This document shows, in pieces, positions 25,876-34,938 of a stretch of DNA of 45,310 bases; the stretch's first letter is position 1, and every line of letters begins with the position of its first letter. Under the pieces are notes generated by a model, which searched no databases, was not told the DNA's origin, and saw nothing but the letters and a program-made list of their open reading frames with translations. The position numbers and the translations under genes are program-made. The stretch is from Terrisporobacter sp. GTDB taxonomy: Bacteria > Bacillota_A > Clostridia > Peptostreptococcales > Peptostreptococcaceae. The stretch is taken from positions 1 to 45,310 of the forward strand of contig JARKUZ010000076.1 of NCBI GenBank assembly GCA_029851945.1. Reading direction: 5' to 3'.

Positions 25876-27660
25876 ATGTTTGAAGGCAATAAAAAATACA
25901 AAGTTATTATAGGGTTACTGGTAATTTGTTTACTAGTATCTTTAGGGGTTAATATTTTAAATCAAAATGGTGTGAAGAAATACAAAAAGGAATATAAGTT
26001 TTATGTAGATTCTTTTGATGAATTTGTGATAGGAGATTTTATAGATGGAGATGTTGATTATGATTTTATGGTAGAGGAATATCAGCATTATATTGATAGT
26101 TACAAAACAGCTATAGATAAAAAAGATATAAATGAATGTGAAAAGATTAGTAGTAACATATCAAATATACGTAGTGATTTAGCAGCCATGAATAACCAAA
26201 TTTTATATTATAAGTTGGAAGAAATAGAAACTGAACAAAATGAAAAAAATATATACGAATATGAAAATATAATTTTTGATAAAAATAAATCAGAAATTGA
26301 AAGTTTAATGAAAGAAGAAAAGTATAATAATGCTTATAATAGTTGTATTAGAATAATATCTGATATTGATAAAATTTCAAATAATCTAATCAAAGTAACT
26401 CAATACGATTTTTCTGAATTTCCAAAAGTAAGGGTATATCTAGATGGTGATAATTTAGAACAAATAATAAATACATCTATTGATAAAACCAGATTTAGGA
26501 TAGTTGAAAAAATAGGAGATAAATATAAAGATATTAAGATAGAAAATCAAGGAACAGTAAAAGAGCAAGGTAATTTAAATTTAGATATAGTAGCAGATGT
26601 TAGTGCTAGTATGTACGATTACTTAGGTGAAGTTAAAATGGCGACTAAAAATTTAGCTGGAAATATTGATATGAGAATGAATAAAGTAGGTTTATTAAGT
26701 TTTTCGGACTATGCTATGAGAAATACTACCTTTACTAACGATAAAGATTTTTTATATAATGAAATAGAAAATTTAAATACCTATAATATGACATCTTTAT
26801 ATGATTCACTGTGTGAGTCAATATCATATACTGCACAACAAAATGGAGCAAAATGTATAGTTGCATTTACAGATGGACTTGATAATAAAAGTATTTATGG
26901 ATATGAAGATGTAATAAATTTAGCTACTAAGTATGAAATTCCTATTTATATTATTGGTATAGGTATTTATGACAGTTCGTATGAACAAATTTTAAATGAT
27001 ATATCATCTAGTACAGGTGGATATTATAAAAATATTAATAACAACAATATTTCTTATGAGATGGAAAACATATACAATGATGTATGTACAAAGCAAAAAT
27101 CACTTTATTATTTAGAATATACAGACCAAATTAAAGATAAATCTGATAAAAGAAATTTATTTATAGAATATAATAGTGAAAATACAGTTGTGCGTAATAA
27201 ACTAAAAGAGACTATTACAGAAAATAATACTTCCGTTGATGAAGTAGGAAAAAAGGCACAAGTAGCAAGCTTTGTAAAAGAATGCAATTATAAATATTTT
27301 GAAGCGTTAAACAATAGAGATGTTAGTATAGTAAATAATTACTATTCAAAATCCAGTGCAGGTAAAGCTTTAGTCAATGAAATTAATTTTCACATAAAAA
27401 ATGATGAAAAAAATAATTATTATTATGAGTATTGTGATTATAAAATAGAAAACATAACTAAAGAAAGTGATAATACTTATAAAGTTACTTTCTCCCAAAA
27501 TTTCACAATAAAATCAAATAATTCTATTATTAGTTCTTATACAAATGCAAGAGCTATAGATAAAGTAGTAGAGATTAATGGTAGATTTTATATTGATGGG
27601 TATGAGCATTTAAGCAATGGTGAAAAAACAGAAAATCTTACTAATAACTTAACAGAATAA
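25876..27660 (+). CDS. Membrane-anchored VWA-domain protein with TcaA-like C-terminal domain
   Basis: This 594-residue protein has a signal anchor at about residues 9-27, then a helical, probably coiled-coil region at about 60-175. A VWA domain spans roughly 235-410 with MIDAS DVSASM, the TSLYDSL loop and FTDGLDN. The last 130 residues (FVKECNYKYFEALNNRD onward) resemble the NTF2-like outer domain found in TcaA-type proteins. It should sit outside the cell and bind a protein or matrix partner. The start follows GGGGG. It is monocistronic, with terminators on both sides. It does not look related to the DUF2201/VWA gene at 9259. Confidence 0.78.
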   Translation: MFEGNKKYKVIIGLLVICLLVSLGVNILNQNGVKKYKKEYKFYVDSFDEFVIGDFIDGDVDYDFMVEEYQHYIDSYKTAIDKKDINECEKISSNISNIRSDLAAMNNQILYYKLEEIETEQNEKNIYEYENIIFDKNKSEIESLMKEEKYNNAYNSCIRIISDIDKISNNLIKVTQYDFSEFPKVRVYLDGDNLEQIINTSIDKTRFRIVEKIGDKYKDIKIENQGTVKEQGNLNLDIVADVSASMYDYLGEVKMATKNLAGNIDMRMNKVGLLSFSDYAMRNTTFTNDKDFLYNEIENLNTYNMTSLYDSLCESISYTAQQNGAKCIVAFTDGLDNKSIYGYEDVINLATKYEIPIYIIGIGIYDSSYEQILNDISSSTGGYYKNINNNNISYEMENIYNDVCTKQKSLYYLEYTDQIKDKSDKRNLFIEYNSENTVVRNKLKETITENNTSVDEVGKKAQVASFVKECNYKYFEALNNRDVSIVNNYYSKSSAGKALVNEINFHIKNDEKNNYYYEYCDYKIENITKESDNTYKVTFSQNFTIKSNNSIISSYTNARAIDKVVEINGRFYIDGYEHLSNGEKTENLTNNLTE

Positions 27661-27666
27661 AAATAT

Positions 27667-27711
27667 AAAAAGAGAATTACTTTTACTTCAATATTAGTAA
27701 TTCTCTTTTTT
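27667..27711 (+). terminator. Terminator after the VWA-domain gene
   Basis: AAAAAGAGAATTACT and AGTAATTCTCTTTTT pair with a loop of about 15 bases, followed by T6. Confidence 0.88.
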
Positions 27712-27822
27712 ATAATTAAATTAATTAATTTGAAAAAAATATAAAAATATATTATTCTAATCTAGGACTTCATTATAAAGTGTGAGGCAAGAACATATTA
27801 TATATAATAATTGGAGGAGTAA

Positions 27823-28674
27823 ATGTACAAAAGGTTAGTATCAGTAATATTAATAAGCGTTACAGTTATATTAGCAGTAGGCTGCTCAAAAGAAGAAGCA
27901 AAATTAGAAGAAATACCAAATGGAGAGAAAGTATCACAAGAGGTAAAAGGTGTAGAAGAAATTTTAAACGGTAAATATGTGCATATAGTAGAAGATCAAA
28001 ATGATACAGGGTCTATTTATTATTTTAAAGATGATGAAATAGCATTAATATATGGATATCATATAGATATATATGAAATATTAGAAAGAAATTCTAGTGA
28101 TAAAAGTATTACTTATAAGCTTAGAACTACCGAATTTGGAAGCTCTGATAATATAATAAATTCTACATTAAATATAAGTAAAAACGAAGATGATACAATA
28201 AATATGAAGTGGGAATATGAAGATGGAAGTGTATATGAAGAAAATAATTTAAAACTTATGAATGCTAGAGAATCTGTAAAATCAATAATATCATCATATC
28301 CAACATATAGACATGATAGATCATGGGATGACTTTGGACTAACTTCACAATTATTCGATGAAGTATATAAAGAGTTATCTAAAAAGGAATTAGATAAACA
28401 AATATCAGAGGAAGAAGCTCTTCAGATATGTAAAGATAGTATAAAAGGAACATGGAACACCGATAACTTATTCATAGGTAATGGGGAATTTGGATTAGAT
28501 AAAATTATAAATATCAATGGACGTCAATACTATGGAGTGTATTATCAAGATGAAGATGTAGTTGGAGATTTTAGATTCTGTGTGAATATATCTACAGGTG
28601 AAGTATTTTACCAAAGTACAGCAGATTTAAAATCTTTAACTCCTATAGATGAATATTTAAAGGAAGTTCTATAA
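27823..28674 (+). CDS. Lipoprotein of unknown function
   Basis: This 283-residue protein has a type II signal peptide and lipobox AVGC, then an acidic region (EEAKLEEIPNGEK). Residues about 45-145 look like a lipocalin-like or beta-rich block (NGKYVHIVEDQNDTGSIYYF). A helical C-terminal part contains EEALQICKDSIKGTW and VNISTGEVFYQSTAD, reminiscent of small PepSY-like extracellular domains. The start follows TTGGAGGAG. Monocistronic. Function unknown. Confidence 0.7.
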   Translation: MYKRLVSVILISVTVILAVGCSKEEAKLEEIPNGEKVSQEVKGVEEILNGKYVHIVEDQNDTGSIYYFKDDEIALIYGYHIDIYEILERNSSDKSITYKLRTTEFGSSDNIINSTLNISKNEDDTINMKWEYEDGSVYEENNLKLMNARESVKSIISSYPTYRHDRSWDDFGLTSQLFDEVYKELSKKELDKQISEEEALQICKDSIKGTWNTDNLFIGNGEFGLDKIININGRQYYGVYYQDEDVVGDFRFCVNISTGEVFYQSTADLKSLTPIDEYLKEVL

Positions 28675-28675
28675 A

Positions 28676-28720
28676 AAAACGTAGTTACTGAGAATGAAAT
28701 CTTAGTAACTACTATTTTTT
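28676..28720 (+). terminator. Terminator after the lipoprotein gene
   Basis: GTAGTTACT and AGTAACTAC form the core stem, extended by AGA/TCT, and are followed by T6. Confidence 0.85.
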
Positions 28721-28826
28721 AGCAATTTCCTATAAAAATATTCTTTATTTTTTATATAAATAAGTTTATAATTATTCTGAATATTATAACTATAATTTTA
28801 AATAAATATACGTGATGGAGAGTTAA

Positions 28827-29462
28827 ATGAAAAGTAATATGAAAACTTTAATGAGACTACTAATAGGGTTTATCTTATGTTCGAGCTCAACTGTGTTTAT
28901 GTTGAATTCTAACTTAGGATTATCACCATGGGATGTATTTCATCAAGGAATATCTAATGTTACAGGAATTACAATAGGACAAGCAAATATAATAACAGGC
29001 GTTATATTTGTTGTTGTAGGTATGTTTTGTGGACAAAAGTTGGGAATTGGGACTATATTAAATATGGTTTTAATTGGTCAGTTTGTTGATTGGATAATGT
29101 ATCTAGATATTATTCCTAAATCTAATAATATAGTAACTGGAATTATAATGATGATTATAGGAATGCTAACTATGGGGTATGGTTGTTATCTATATATTAG
29201 TTGTGGATGGGGATGTGGACCTAGGGATGGAGTAATGGTAGTACTTAGTAAGATATTAAATAAGAATATTAAATACGTGAGAGCAGGTATGGAAATTATA
29301 GTTCTTATTATTGGTATTTTTTTAGGCGGAACAATGGGACTAGGGACAGTTATCTCTGCTATTTTCTTAGGATATAGTATGCAGCTTGTATTCAAACTAA
29401 AAAACTTTGATGTGTCAAAGGTAGAACATAAATCTATAATAAATATAAAATTTAATGATTAA
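28827..29462 (+). CDS. YczE/YitT family integral membrane protein
   Basis: This 211-residue protein has about five to six helices and the YczE/YyaS signature: LNSNLGLSPWDVFHQGIS at about 26-43, then GQANIITG, and CGWGCGPRDGVMVVLSK in the second half, an internal repeat of the same motif. In Bacillus a relative affects lipopeptide production, but the biochemical role is unknown. The start follows TGGAGAG. A terminator directly follows the stop. Confidence 0.8.
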   Translation: MKSNMKTLMRLLIGFILCSSSTVFMLNSNLGLSPWDVFHQGISNVTGITIGQANIITGVIFVVVGMFCGQKLGIGTILNMVLIGQFVDWIMYLDIIPKSNNIVTGIIMMIIGMLTMGYGCYLYISCGWGCGPRDGVMVVLSKILNKNIKYVRAGMEIIVLIIGIFLGGTMGLGTVISAIFLGYSMQLVFKLKNFDVSKVEHKSIINIKFND

Positions 29463-29470
29463 TCAAATAA

Positions 29471-29506
29471 ACACTATAAGAGTATTATCTATTCTTATAG
29501 TGTTTT
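29471..29506 (+). terminator. Terminator after the YczE-type gene
   Basis: ACACTATAAGA and TTCTTATAGTGT pair around about 10 bases and are followed by TTTT. Confidence 0.8.
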
Positions 29507-29680
29507 TAGTTTTTATAAAATTCAATGAAAATAGCATTAAATATATATTTATTTGTTGGAAATGTATTCATACTATGTATTATACTAGTATACAAATTTT
29601 GGCAATATTATTTTTTAGATTCTTAATATTAGAGGGGGGGTCATAGATTTTTTTACTATAAAATATTTTAAATAGCAAGA

Positions 29681-30514
29681 CTATTTATATTTTTTTATTT
29701 CATTGTAATATTCTTTTGGAGTAATACCGAATTCTTTTTTAAAAGCACGGAATAAATTATTATAACTTCCTATTCCACAAATTCGTGCAATGTCTACTAT
29801 AGCATTTCCCTCTTCTATAAGTTTTTTACATAAATCTAATTTAGTTTTTACTATATAACGGTGTAATGTCAAACCTGTAGCTTTTTTGAATTCTCTTGAT
29901 ATATGAAATTTACTAACATAAAATTCTTTTTCAAGATGATCAAGAGAAATTTCTTCTGTAATGTGGTTGTTAATATATGTAAAAATGTCATCAACCAAAA
30001 AAGGCTTGTTTTTTCTTATTTTTTGTTTTGGTTCTGCATATATACACGATCTTAGTACTAAAACTAAAACTATTGACAGCATGCTTTTAATATATAGGTT
30101 ATCAGCAAACTCATTATTTTCTTCTTTTAAGTACACAAGCTTTCTTAATATATTTTTTATTAACATATTAGTTTCTGTATTTGCATCTATTACTGCACAT
30201 TCAAAAGGTACAGTATTAAAACTTCTAACTAAATCTACTTCTTTATCTGATAATTTATTCAGTAATTCTATCGTAATTGATAGTTCATATGTTATAAGAG
30301 GTTGATTTGACTTTGATTCTATATCAATCTCATTATTAGGACTTATTAAAATAATATTGTCAGTACCACATCCTTGAGATTTGTTATTTAGTTTTACATT
30401 ACAATTTCCTGAAAATATACATAATACTTTGTAATATTTATTAGATTTAATTCTTTTAGTTTTTATATTATTAAATTTAATTTCCCTTACAAAATAATCT
30501 TTTTTATCAATCAT
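29681..30514 (-). CDS. AraC-family transcriptional regulator
   Basis: This 277-residue protein has an N-terminal cupin-like sensor region (about 1-120) and a linker containing KQKIRKNKPF. The C-terminal double helix-turn-helix runs from about 178 to the end (ISLDHLEKEFYVSKFHISREF, then IVDIARICGIGSYNNLFRAFKKEFGITPKEY). It is transcribed divergently from the symporter-esterase-reductase operon and is almost certainly its regulator. The ligand could be bilirubin, a bilirubin conjugate or another transported substrate; that is inference. Confidence 0.88.
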   Translation of the reverse strand: MIDKKDYFVREIKFNNIKTKRIKSNKYYKVLCIFSGNCNVKLNNKSQGCGTDNIILISPNNEIDIESKSNQPLITYELSITIELLNKLSDKEVDLVRSFNTVPFECAVIDANTETNMLIKNILRKLVYLKEENNEFADNLYIKSMLSIVLVLVLRSCIYAEPKQKIRKNKPFLVDDIFTYINNHITEEISLDHLEKEFYVSKFHISREFKKATGLTLHRYIVKTKLDLCKKLIEEGNAIVDIARICGIGSYNNLFRAFKKEFGITPKEYYNEIKKYK

Positions 30515-30628
30515 TAATACTCCCCTTTACATAATTTATTAACTAACATATCAATTTTTGTTAATATTATATCAATATATGGATACAATTTTATTTTACT
30601 ATATGAGATAATAAAAATACAAATAAAT

Positions 30629-30658
30629 ATGACAGTTCTTGTCGCATTTACTTATAAT
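30629..30658 (+). promoter_or_regulatory. Promoter of the symporter-esterase-bilR operon
   Basis: -35 ATGACA (30629-30634), an 18-base spacer and -10 TATAAT (30653-30658). An inverted repeat GACA-GTTCT-TGTC starts in the -35 and continues into the spacer (30631-30643), a possible site for the divergent AraC protein. Confidence 0.55.
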
Positions 30659-30692
30659 TTATTTTTAATCAACATTAGGGGGGAGTTATTTT

Positions 30693-32057
30693 ATGCAAAA
30701 ATTTTCAATGAAAGATAAAATCGGTTATACTCTTGGAGACTTAGGGTGTTGCTGTACAGAACAATTTAGAGCTATGTTTTTAACAGTATTTTATACATTA
30801 GTTCTGAAGGTTAATCCTATCCATGTAGGTACAATAATGTTAATAACAAAATTCTGGGATGCTATTAATGATCCTATAATTGGAGCTATTATAGAGTCTC
30901 GTAAAGCAAAACCTGGTAAAAAATTCATACCTTGGATTCGTGCATTTTCTATACCGTGTGCAATATTAATGTGTATCGGATTTGTAAACGTTTCCAATTT
31001 AGATTATGGTTTAAGGTTAGCTTATATTTTAATTACTTATGTTCTATATGAAGCTATGTATACTTGTGTAAATGTTCCATTTGGATCATTATCAAGCGTT
31101 ATGACAGATGATGTTAACCATCGTACAGATTTATCAAGATATAGAAGTTTAGGTGGAACTATTTTTATGACTGTCATAGTTATCGTTGGACCACTATTCT
31201 TATATAAAGATAATGTACCTGTTCCTTCAAACTTTTTACTATTAGCTATTATTTGTGCTTGTGTAAGCGTTTTCTGTTTACAAGTTACATCTGTATGGTG
31301 TAAAGAACGTGTTGAGTTACCTCATATAGAAAATGAAAAATTTAATTACTTTGAAGTATTAAAAAACATTTTAAAAAATAGAGCTTTATTTGGAGTTATA
31401 ATTGCTAGTTTAGTTGGTATGATATCAGCTAGTGTTGTTAATGGATTAAATACTTATTTATTTAAAGATTATTTTGGTAATGTACAAATAATGGCTGTGT
31501 CAGGAATGTTGAGTACAGTTTATTCAATAATTACATTTGTTGGTACTAAATTTGTTGCAAATAAATTTGGTAAAAAAGAATGGTGTATGTATGGTGCTGG
31601 TTTTGCTGCAATAGTATATGGAGTTTTATTCTTCTTCCCAATAGATAACCCAATGATGTTTATAGTAATCAATGGTGTTTGTTATATAGGAGCTTCTGGT
31701 TTCCAAATACTAATTTGGGCTATGGTAAATGATTCAATAGATTATCAAGAGTTACAAACTGGAACTCGTAATGAAAGTATGATTTACTCTACATATTCAT
31801 TTTTTAGAAAGCTTGCTGCTGCTTTAAGTGCAAGTTTAAGTAGTTTTATACTTGCATTTATAGGATACAACGTACATGCTTCAACTCAAACTGCAGAAGT
31901 TGTTTCGCATCTTTGGAAAGCGTATACAGGGATTTATTCAGGGGGATATATAATAGCAATCTTAGCATTATTCTTTATATATCCTTTAAGTAAGAAAAAA
32001 ACTCAAGAAATGTTAGAAGAATTATCAATCAAGAGAAAAAACATGAAGAATGTTTAA
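30693..32057 (+). CDS. GPH-family (MelB/UidB-type) cation symporter
   Basis: This 454-residue protein has 12 predicted helices. It begins KDKIGYTLGDLGCCCTEQFRA, with LITKFWDAINDPIIGAIIESR at about 46-66, the MelB-type Asp-containing helix II motif, and later GFQILIWAMVNDSIDYQELQTGTRNE, the GPH signature. The GPH family imports glycosides, pentosides and hexuronides (for example glucuronides through UidB) with a cation. The start follows GGGGGGAG. It is first in the operon with an alpha/beta hydrolase and a bilirubin-reductase-like enzyme. A glucuronide or other conjugate is a reasonable substrate but not proven. Confidence 0.87.
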   Translation: MQKFSMKDKIGYTLGDLGCCCTEQFRAMFLTVFYTLVLKVNPIHVGTIMLITKFWDAINDPIIGAIIESRKAKPGKKFIPWIRAFSIPCAILMCIGFVNVSNLDYGLRLAYILITYVLYEAMYTCVNVPFGSLSSVMTDDVNHRTDLSRYRSLGGTIFMTVIVIVGPLFLYKDNVPVPSNFLLLAIICACVSVFCLQVTSVWCKERVELPHIENEKFNYFEVLKNILKNRALFGVIIASLVGMISASVVNGLNTYLFKDYFGNVQIMAVSGMLSTVYSIITFVGTKFVANKFGKKEWCMYGAGFAAIVYGVLFFFPIDNPMMFIVINGVCYIGASGFQILIWAMVNDSIDYQELQTGTRNESMIYSTYSFFRKLAAALSASLSSFILAFIGYNVHASTQTAEVVSHLWKAYTGIYSGGYIIAILALFFIYPLSKKKTQEMLEELSIKRKNMKNV

Positions 32058-32084
32058 AATATAGTAAGTTATAGGAGAGCAAAA

Positions 32085-32846
32085 ATGGTTAAATTAATAG
32101 AAATAAAAAATCGAAAAAATAAAATATTAAGAGGGGTACTTACTCTTCCTGATAATATAGAAAATCCTCTTATAGTGTTAAATCTACATGGATTTGGAGG
32201 AAGTATGTCAGGGTATAAGTATGCACATACTCATTTGTCAAGAGTACTTGAATCTGATGGTTTTGGTTGTGCTAGGTTTGATTTTTATGGTTGCGGTGAA
32301 AGTGATGGAGAATTTGAAGAAATGACTTTCACTGGACTTATAGAAGACACGATAGATGTATACAACTATCTAATTGATTCTAAAGTAACAACTGCTGACA
32401 GAATCATATTATCTGGTCATAGTATGGGTGGATATGTAGCTTCTTGTGTAGCTCCAAAGTTACAACCTATTGGTCTAATTCTTATGTGCCCTGGTGGTGG
32501 TATGTGGTATGGTTGTAAAGAACGTGCTGATGGATTAAAGGCACAATCTATGCAATATGCTGATATGGAAGGTTTAAAATTTAGTATTGATTTTAATTAT
32601 GATTTATACAACTATGAGCCATTTTCTAATGCAATGGGTTATGACAAAGATGTCATAATTATAAGAGGTACTGAAGATAAATTAGTTGATAATCGTGCTT
32701 GTCAGGCTTATTTAAATTGTTATAACAGTGACAAGTCAACGTATGTAGAAGTTGAAGGCGGAGATCATAATTTCGCCAATATAAAAGCTAAAAAAGAATG
32801 TGAAGATGCAATCATTGATTTTTGCAAATTAATTAATAATAAATAA
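32085..32846 (+). CDS. Alpha/beta hydrolase (esterase-like)
   Basis: This 253-residue alpha/beta hydrolase of the cinnamoyl/feruloyl-esterase-like kind has oxyanion LHGFGGS at 35-41, nucleophile elbow GHSMGG with Ser113, acid Asp198 in RGTEDKLVD and catalytic His228 in EGGDHNF. It has no signal peptide, so it works in the cytoplasm on an imported substrate. It lies between the symporter and the reductase with spacing under 30 bases. Family members cleave aryl or acyl esters. In this operon it could split an ester-linked conjugate, such as a bilirubin acyl-glucuronide, before reduction. That idea is inference. Confidence 0.85.
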   Translation: MVKLIEIKNRKNKILRGVLTLPDNIENPLIVLNLHGFGGSMSGYKYAHTHLSRVLESDGFGCARFDFYGCGESDGEFEEMTFTGLIEDTIDVYNYLIDSKVTTADRIILSGHSMGGYVASCVAPKLQPIGLILMCPGGGMWYGCKERADGLKAQSMQYADMEGLKFSIDFNYDLYNYEPFSNAMGYDKDVIIIRGTEDKLVDNRACQAYLNCYNSDKSTYVEVEGGDHNFANIKAKKECEDAIIDFCKLINNK

Positions 32847-32863
32847 ACTAAGGGGGAATTAAT

Positions 32864-34786
32864 ATGAAACTTTTAGAAAAAATCAATATAGGAAATATTA
32901 CCCTAAAAAACAGAGTTATGTTTCCTCCGCTGACTACTGGCTATGAAGGTAGAGATGGTAGTTTAACTAAACAAAGTATTGAATTTTATGAAAGATTAGC
33001 AAAAGGTGGTGTTTCATACATAGTAATTGGTGATGTTTCTCCAATTAATGGCTTTACTTCTACACCTAAATTATATGACGATAGCCAAATAGATGGTTTC
33101 AGAAAATTATGTGATTCAATACATAAATATGGAGCGAAAGTATCTGCTCAGATATTTCATCCAGAGTATGATTGTGATGCTATAAATAAGATAGTTGCTA
33201 CTGGTGATATGAAAGCTGTAAGAGAAAAACTACATCATGATATGCAACACTTCGTAAATGAGGTTAGTGAGGAAGGTCTAAAAGATATCATCGATAAGAT
33301 GTGTAATTGTGCAATCCGTGCTCAAAAAGCTGGTGTTGATATTATTCAAATACATGGAGATAGATTAGTAGGTTCATTATGTAGTACTATATTAAATAAA
33401 AGAAATGATAAATTTGGGGGAACTCTAGAAAACAGAACTAGATTTGCACTAGAACTTGTAAGAGCATTAAAAAAAGCTGTTCCTGATATGCCTATTGATT
33501 ATAAATTTTCAGTTGTTACACCTGAAAGAGGTAAAGGTGGAATCAATCTAGATGAAGCACCTACATTTGCTAAATGGTTAGAAGAAGCTGGAGTTGATAT
33601 GCTTCATGTGGCTCAGGCAAACCATACTGGTAATATGGCGGATACTATTCCTCCAATGGGTGTACAGCCTTATGGATTCTTTGTTGATATTGCTGCTCAA
33701 ATAAAGAAATCAGTAAATATTCCAGTTAGTACTGTTGGTAGAATATTTAATCCTAAAATGGCAGAAAGTATCCTAGAAGCTGATAAGGCAGATATAATTG
33801 GACTTGGTAGAATTCTACTTGCAGATCCTGATTGGGTTAACAAAGTAAAAGAGAACAAATTTGAAGATATTCGTGAATGTATATCTTGTAATAAAGGATG
33901 TACTGACAATATTCAAAACCGTAAGTTTTTAAGCTGCATACTAAATGCTGAAAATGGATATGAAGGAACTAGAAAAATCACTGAAGCTGTAACTAAGAAA
34001 AAAGTTATAGTAGTAGGAGGAGGACCTGCAGGGCTTGAAGCTGCACGTGTAGCAAGCTTAAAAGGTCATAGTGTTACTTTATTTGATGAAAATACATCTT
34101 TAGGAGGTCAATTAAATTTAGCTTGTATTCCTCCTAGAAAAAATGAAATTCGTAGAGCTATTAGATTTTTAACACATTCTGTAACTTCTCAAAATGTAGA
34201 ATTGCGACTTGGGAAAAAAGTAACTCAAGAAGATATATTAACTTTAAATCCAGATGTTGTATTAGTTGCAGTAGGAGCAAATAATTTTATACCAAGTATA
34301 GATGGTTATAATAAGCAAATGGTATGTGATTCATGGAAAATTTTAAGTGGTGAACAACAAGTATTTGGTAATATTGCTGTTATTGGTGGAGGTATGGTAG
34401 GTTGTGAAGTAGCTGAGCACTTATGCCTTCAAGAAGGAAATAAAGTTTCTATAATTGAAATGGATAATAGTATAGCTAAGGGTGAAAGTAGTACTATACT
34501 TCCGACTTTAATGGAAAATTTCACTAGAAACAATGTTGAAATCTACACTAATCACAAAGTTAATAAAATAGATAAAGAATGTATAATTTGTGAAAATAAT
34601 AATAATGAAATAAAAATACCTTGTGATTACGTAGTTATGGCAGTTGGTGCTAGACCTAATAGCTTTGATGTTGATAAACTATTAGAAAATAATATTAAAG
34701 TTGTTAAAATAGGTGATTGTAAAGATAGAGCAGCTGATATTGAAAATGCAATTAAAACTGCTTATGATGCTGCTAATGAAATATAA
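32864..34786 (+). CDS. bilR: Probable bilirubin reductase BilR (OYE-FeS-FAD enzyme)
   Basis: This 640-residue protein has the 2,4-dienoyl-CoA reductase architecture. An OYE-type FMN barrel spans about 1-335, a 4Fe-4S motif has Cys339, 342, 346 and 358, and a FAD-binding GGGPAG lies at 385-390. A second dinucleotide fold has GGGMVG at 508-513. In the active-site loop, where most relatives have HxxHGY or HxxNGY, it has His164-Gly-Asp-Arg167. I recall HGDR at 164-167 as the signature of BilR, which reduces bilirubin to urobilinogen, and the position agrees exactly. BaiCD/BaiH and enoate reductases have the HAAH-type motif instead. It is last in the operon. As I recall, some species carry a flavodoxin-like BilS partner; none is seen here. 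The alternative is an unknown ene-reductase of the same clade. Confidence 0.78.
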   Translation: MKLLEKINIGNITLKNRVMFPPLTTGYEGRDGSLTKQSIEFYERLAKGGVSYIVIGDVSPINGFTSTPKLYDDSQIDGFRKLCDSIHKYGAKVSAQIFHPEYDCDAINKIVATGDMKAVREKLHHDMQHFVNEVSEEGLKDIIDKMCNCAIRAQKAGVDIIQIHGDRLVGSLCSTILNKRNDKFGGTLENRTRFALELVRALKKAVPDMPIDYKFSVVTPERGKGGINLDEAPTFAKWLEEAGVDMLHVAQANHTGNMADTIPPMGVQPYGFFVDIAAQIKKSVNIPVSTVGRIFNPKMAESILEADKADIIGLGRILLADPDWVNKVKENKFEDIRECISCNKGCTDNIQNRKFLSCILNAENGYEGTRKITEAVTKKKVIVVGGGPAGLEAARVASLKGHSVTLFDENTSLGGQLNLACIPPRKNEIRRAIRFLTHSVTSQNVELRLGKKVTQEDILTLNPDVVLVAVGANNFIPSIDGYNKQMVCDSWKILSGEQQVFGNIAVIGGGMVGCEVAEHLCLQEGNKVSIIEMDNSIAKGESSTILPTLMENFTRNNVEIYTNHKVNKIDKECIICENNNNEIKIPCDYVVMAVGARPNSFDVDKLLENNIKVVKIGDCKDRAADIENAIKTAYDAANEI

Positions 34787-34808
34787 AATTTATATATAAG
34801 ACAAAAGA

Positions 34809-34834
34809 ATCTTCTTATGAATTCAAGAAGATTG
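34809..34834 (+). terminator. Hairpin after bilR
   Basis: AATCTTCTT and AAGAAGATT form a perfect 9-bp stem with an 8-base loop just after bilR. There is no T run, so it may be an mRNA 3' stabiliser rather than a terminator. Confidence 0.45.
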
Positions 34835-34852
34835 AGAGTATAAATTGATTAT

Positions 34853-34938
34853 AGTCCACTTTTTCATCATATTCTGACTTGCTAAATAAAGCATTTTTAG
34901 CAGGGATACGTTTGATTGGAAAGTGGACTTCTTTTTAT
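34853..34938 (+). ncRNA. Possible structured RNA or long terminator hairpin
   Basis: AGTCCACTTT (34853-34862) pairs perfectly with AAAGTGGACT (34920-34929). Inside, TGCTAAA and TTTAGCA form a second hairpin, leaving GGGATACGTTTGATTGG single-stranded before the closing strand. TTCTTTTT follows. It could be the operon terminator or a small structured RNA of about 85 nt ending in a T run. Confidence 0.4.

Noticed and set aside
29455..29646. A 63-codon frame on + after the YczE-type gene
   Set aside because: It has no ribosome site, overlaps the preceding stop, and runs through that gene's terminator hairpin.
32864..34786. BaiCD/BaiH bile-acid reductase
   Set aside because: Same domain layout, but the active-site loop is HGDR rather than the HAAH-type motif and no other bai genes are near.
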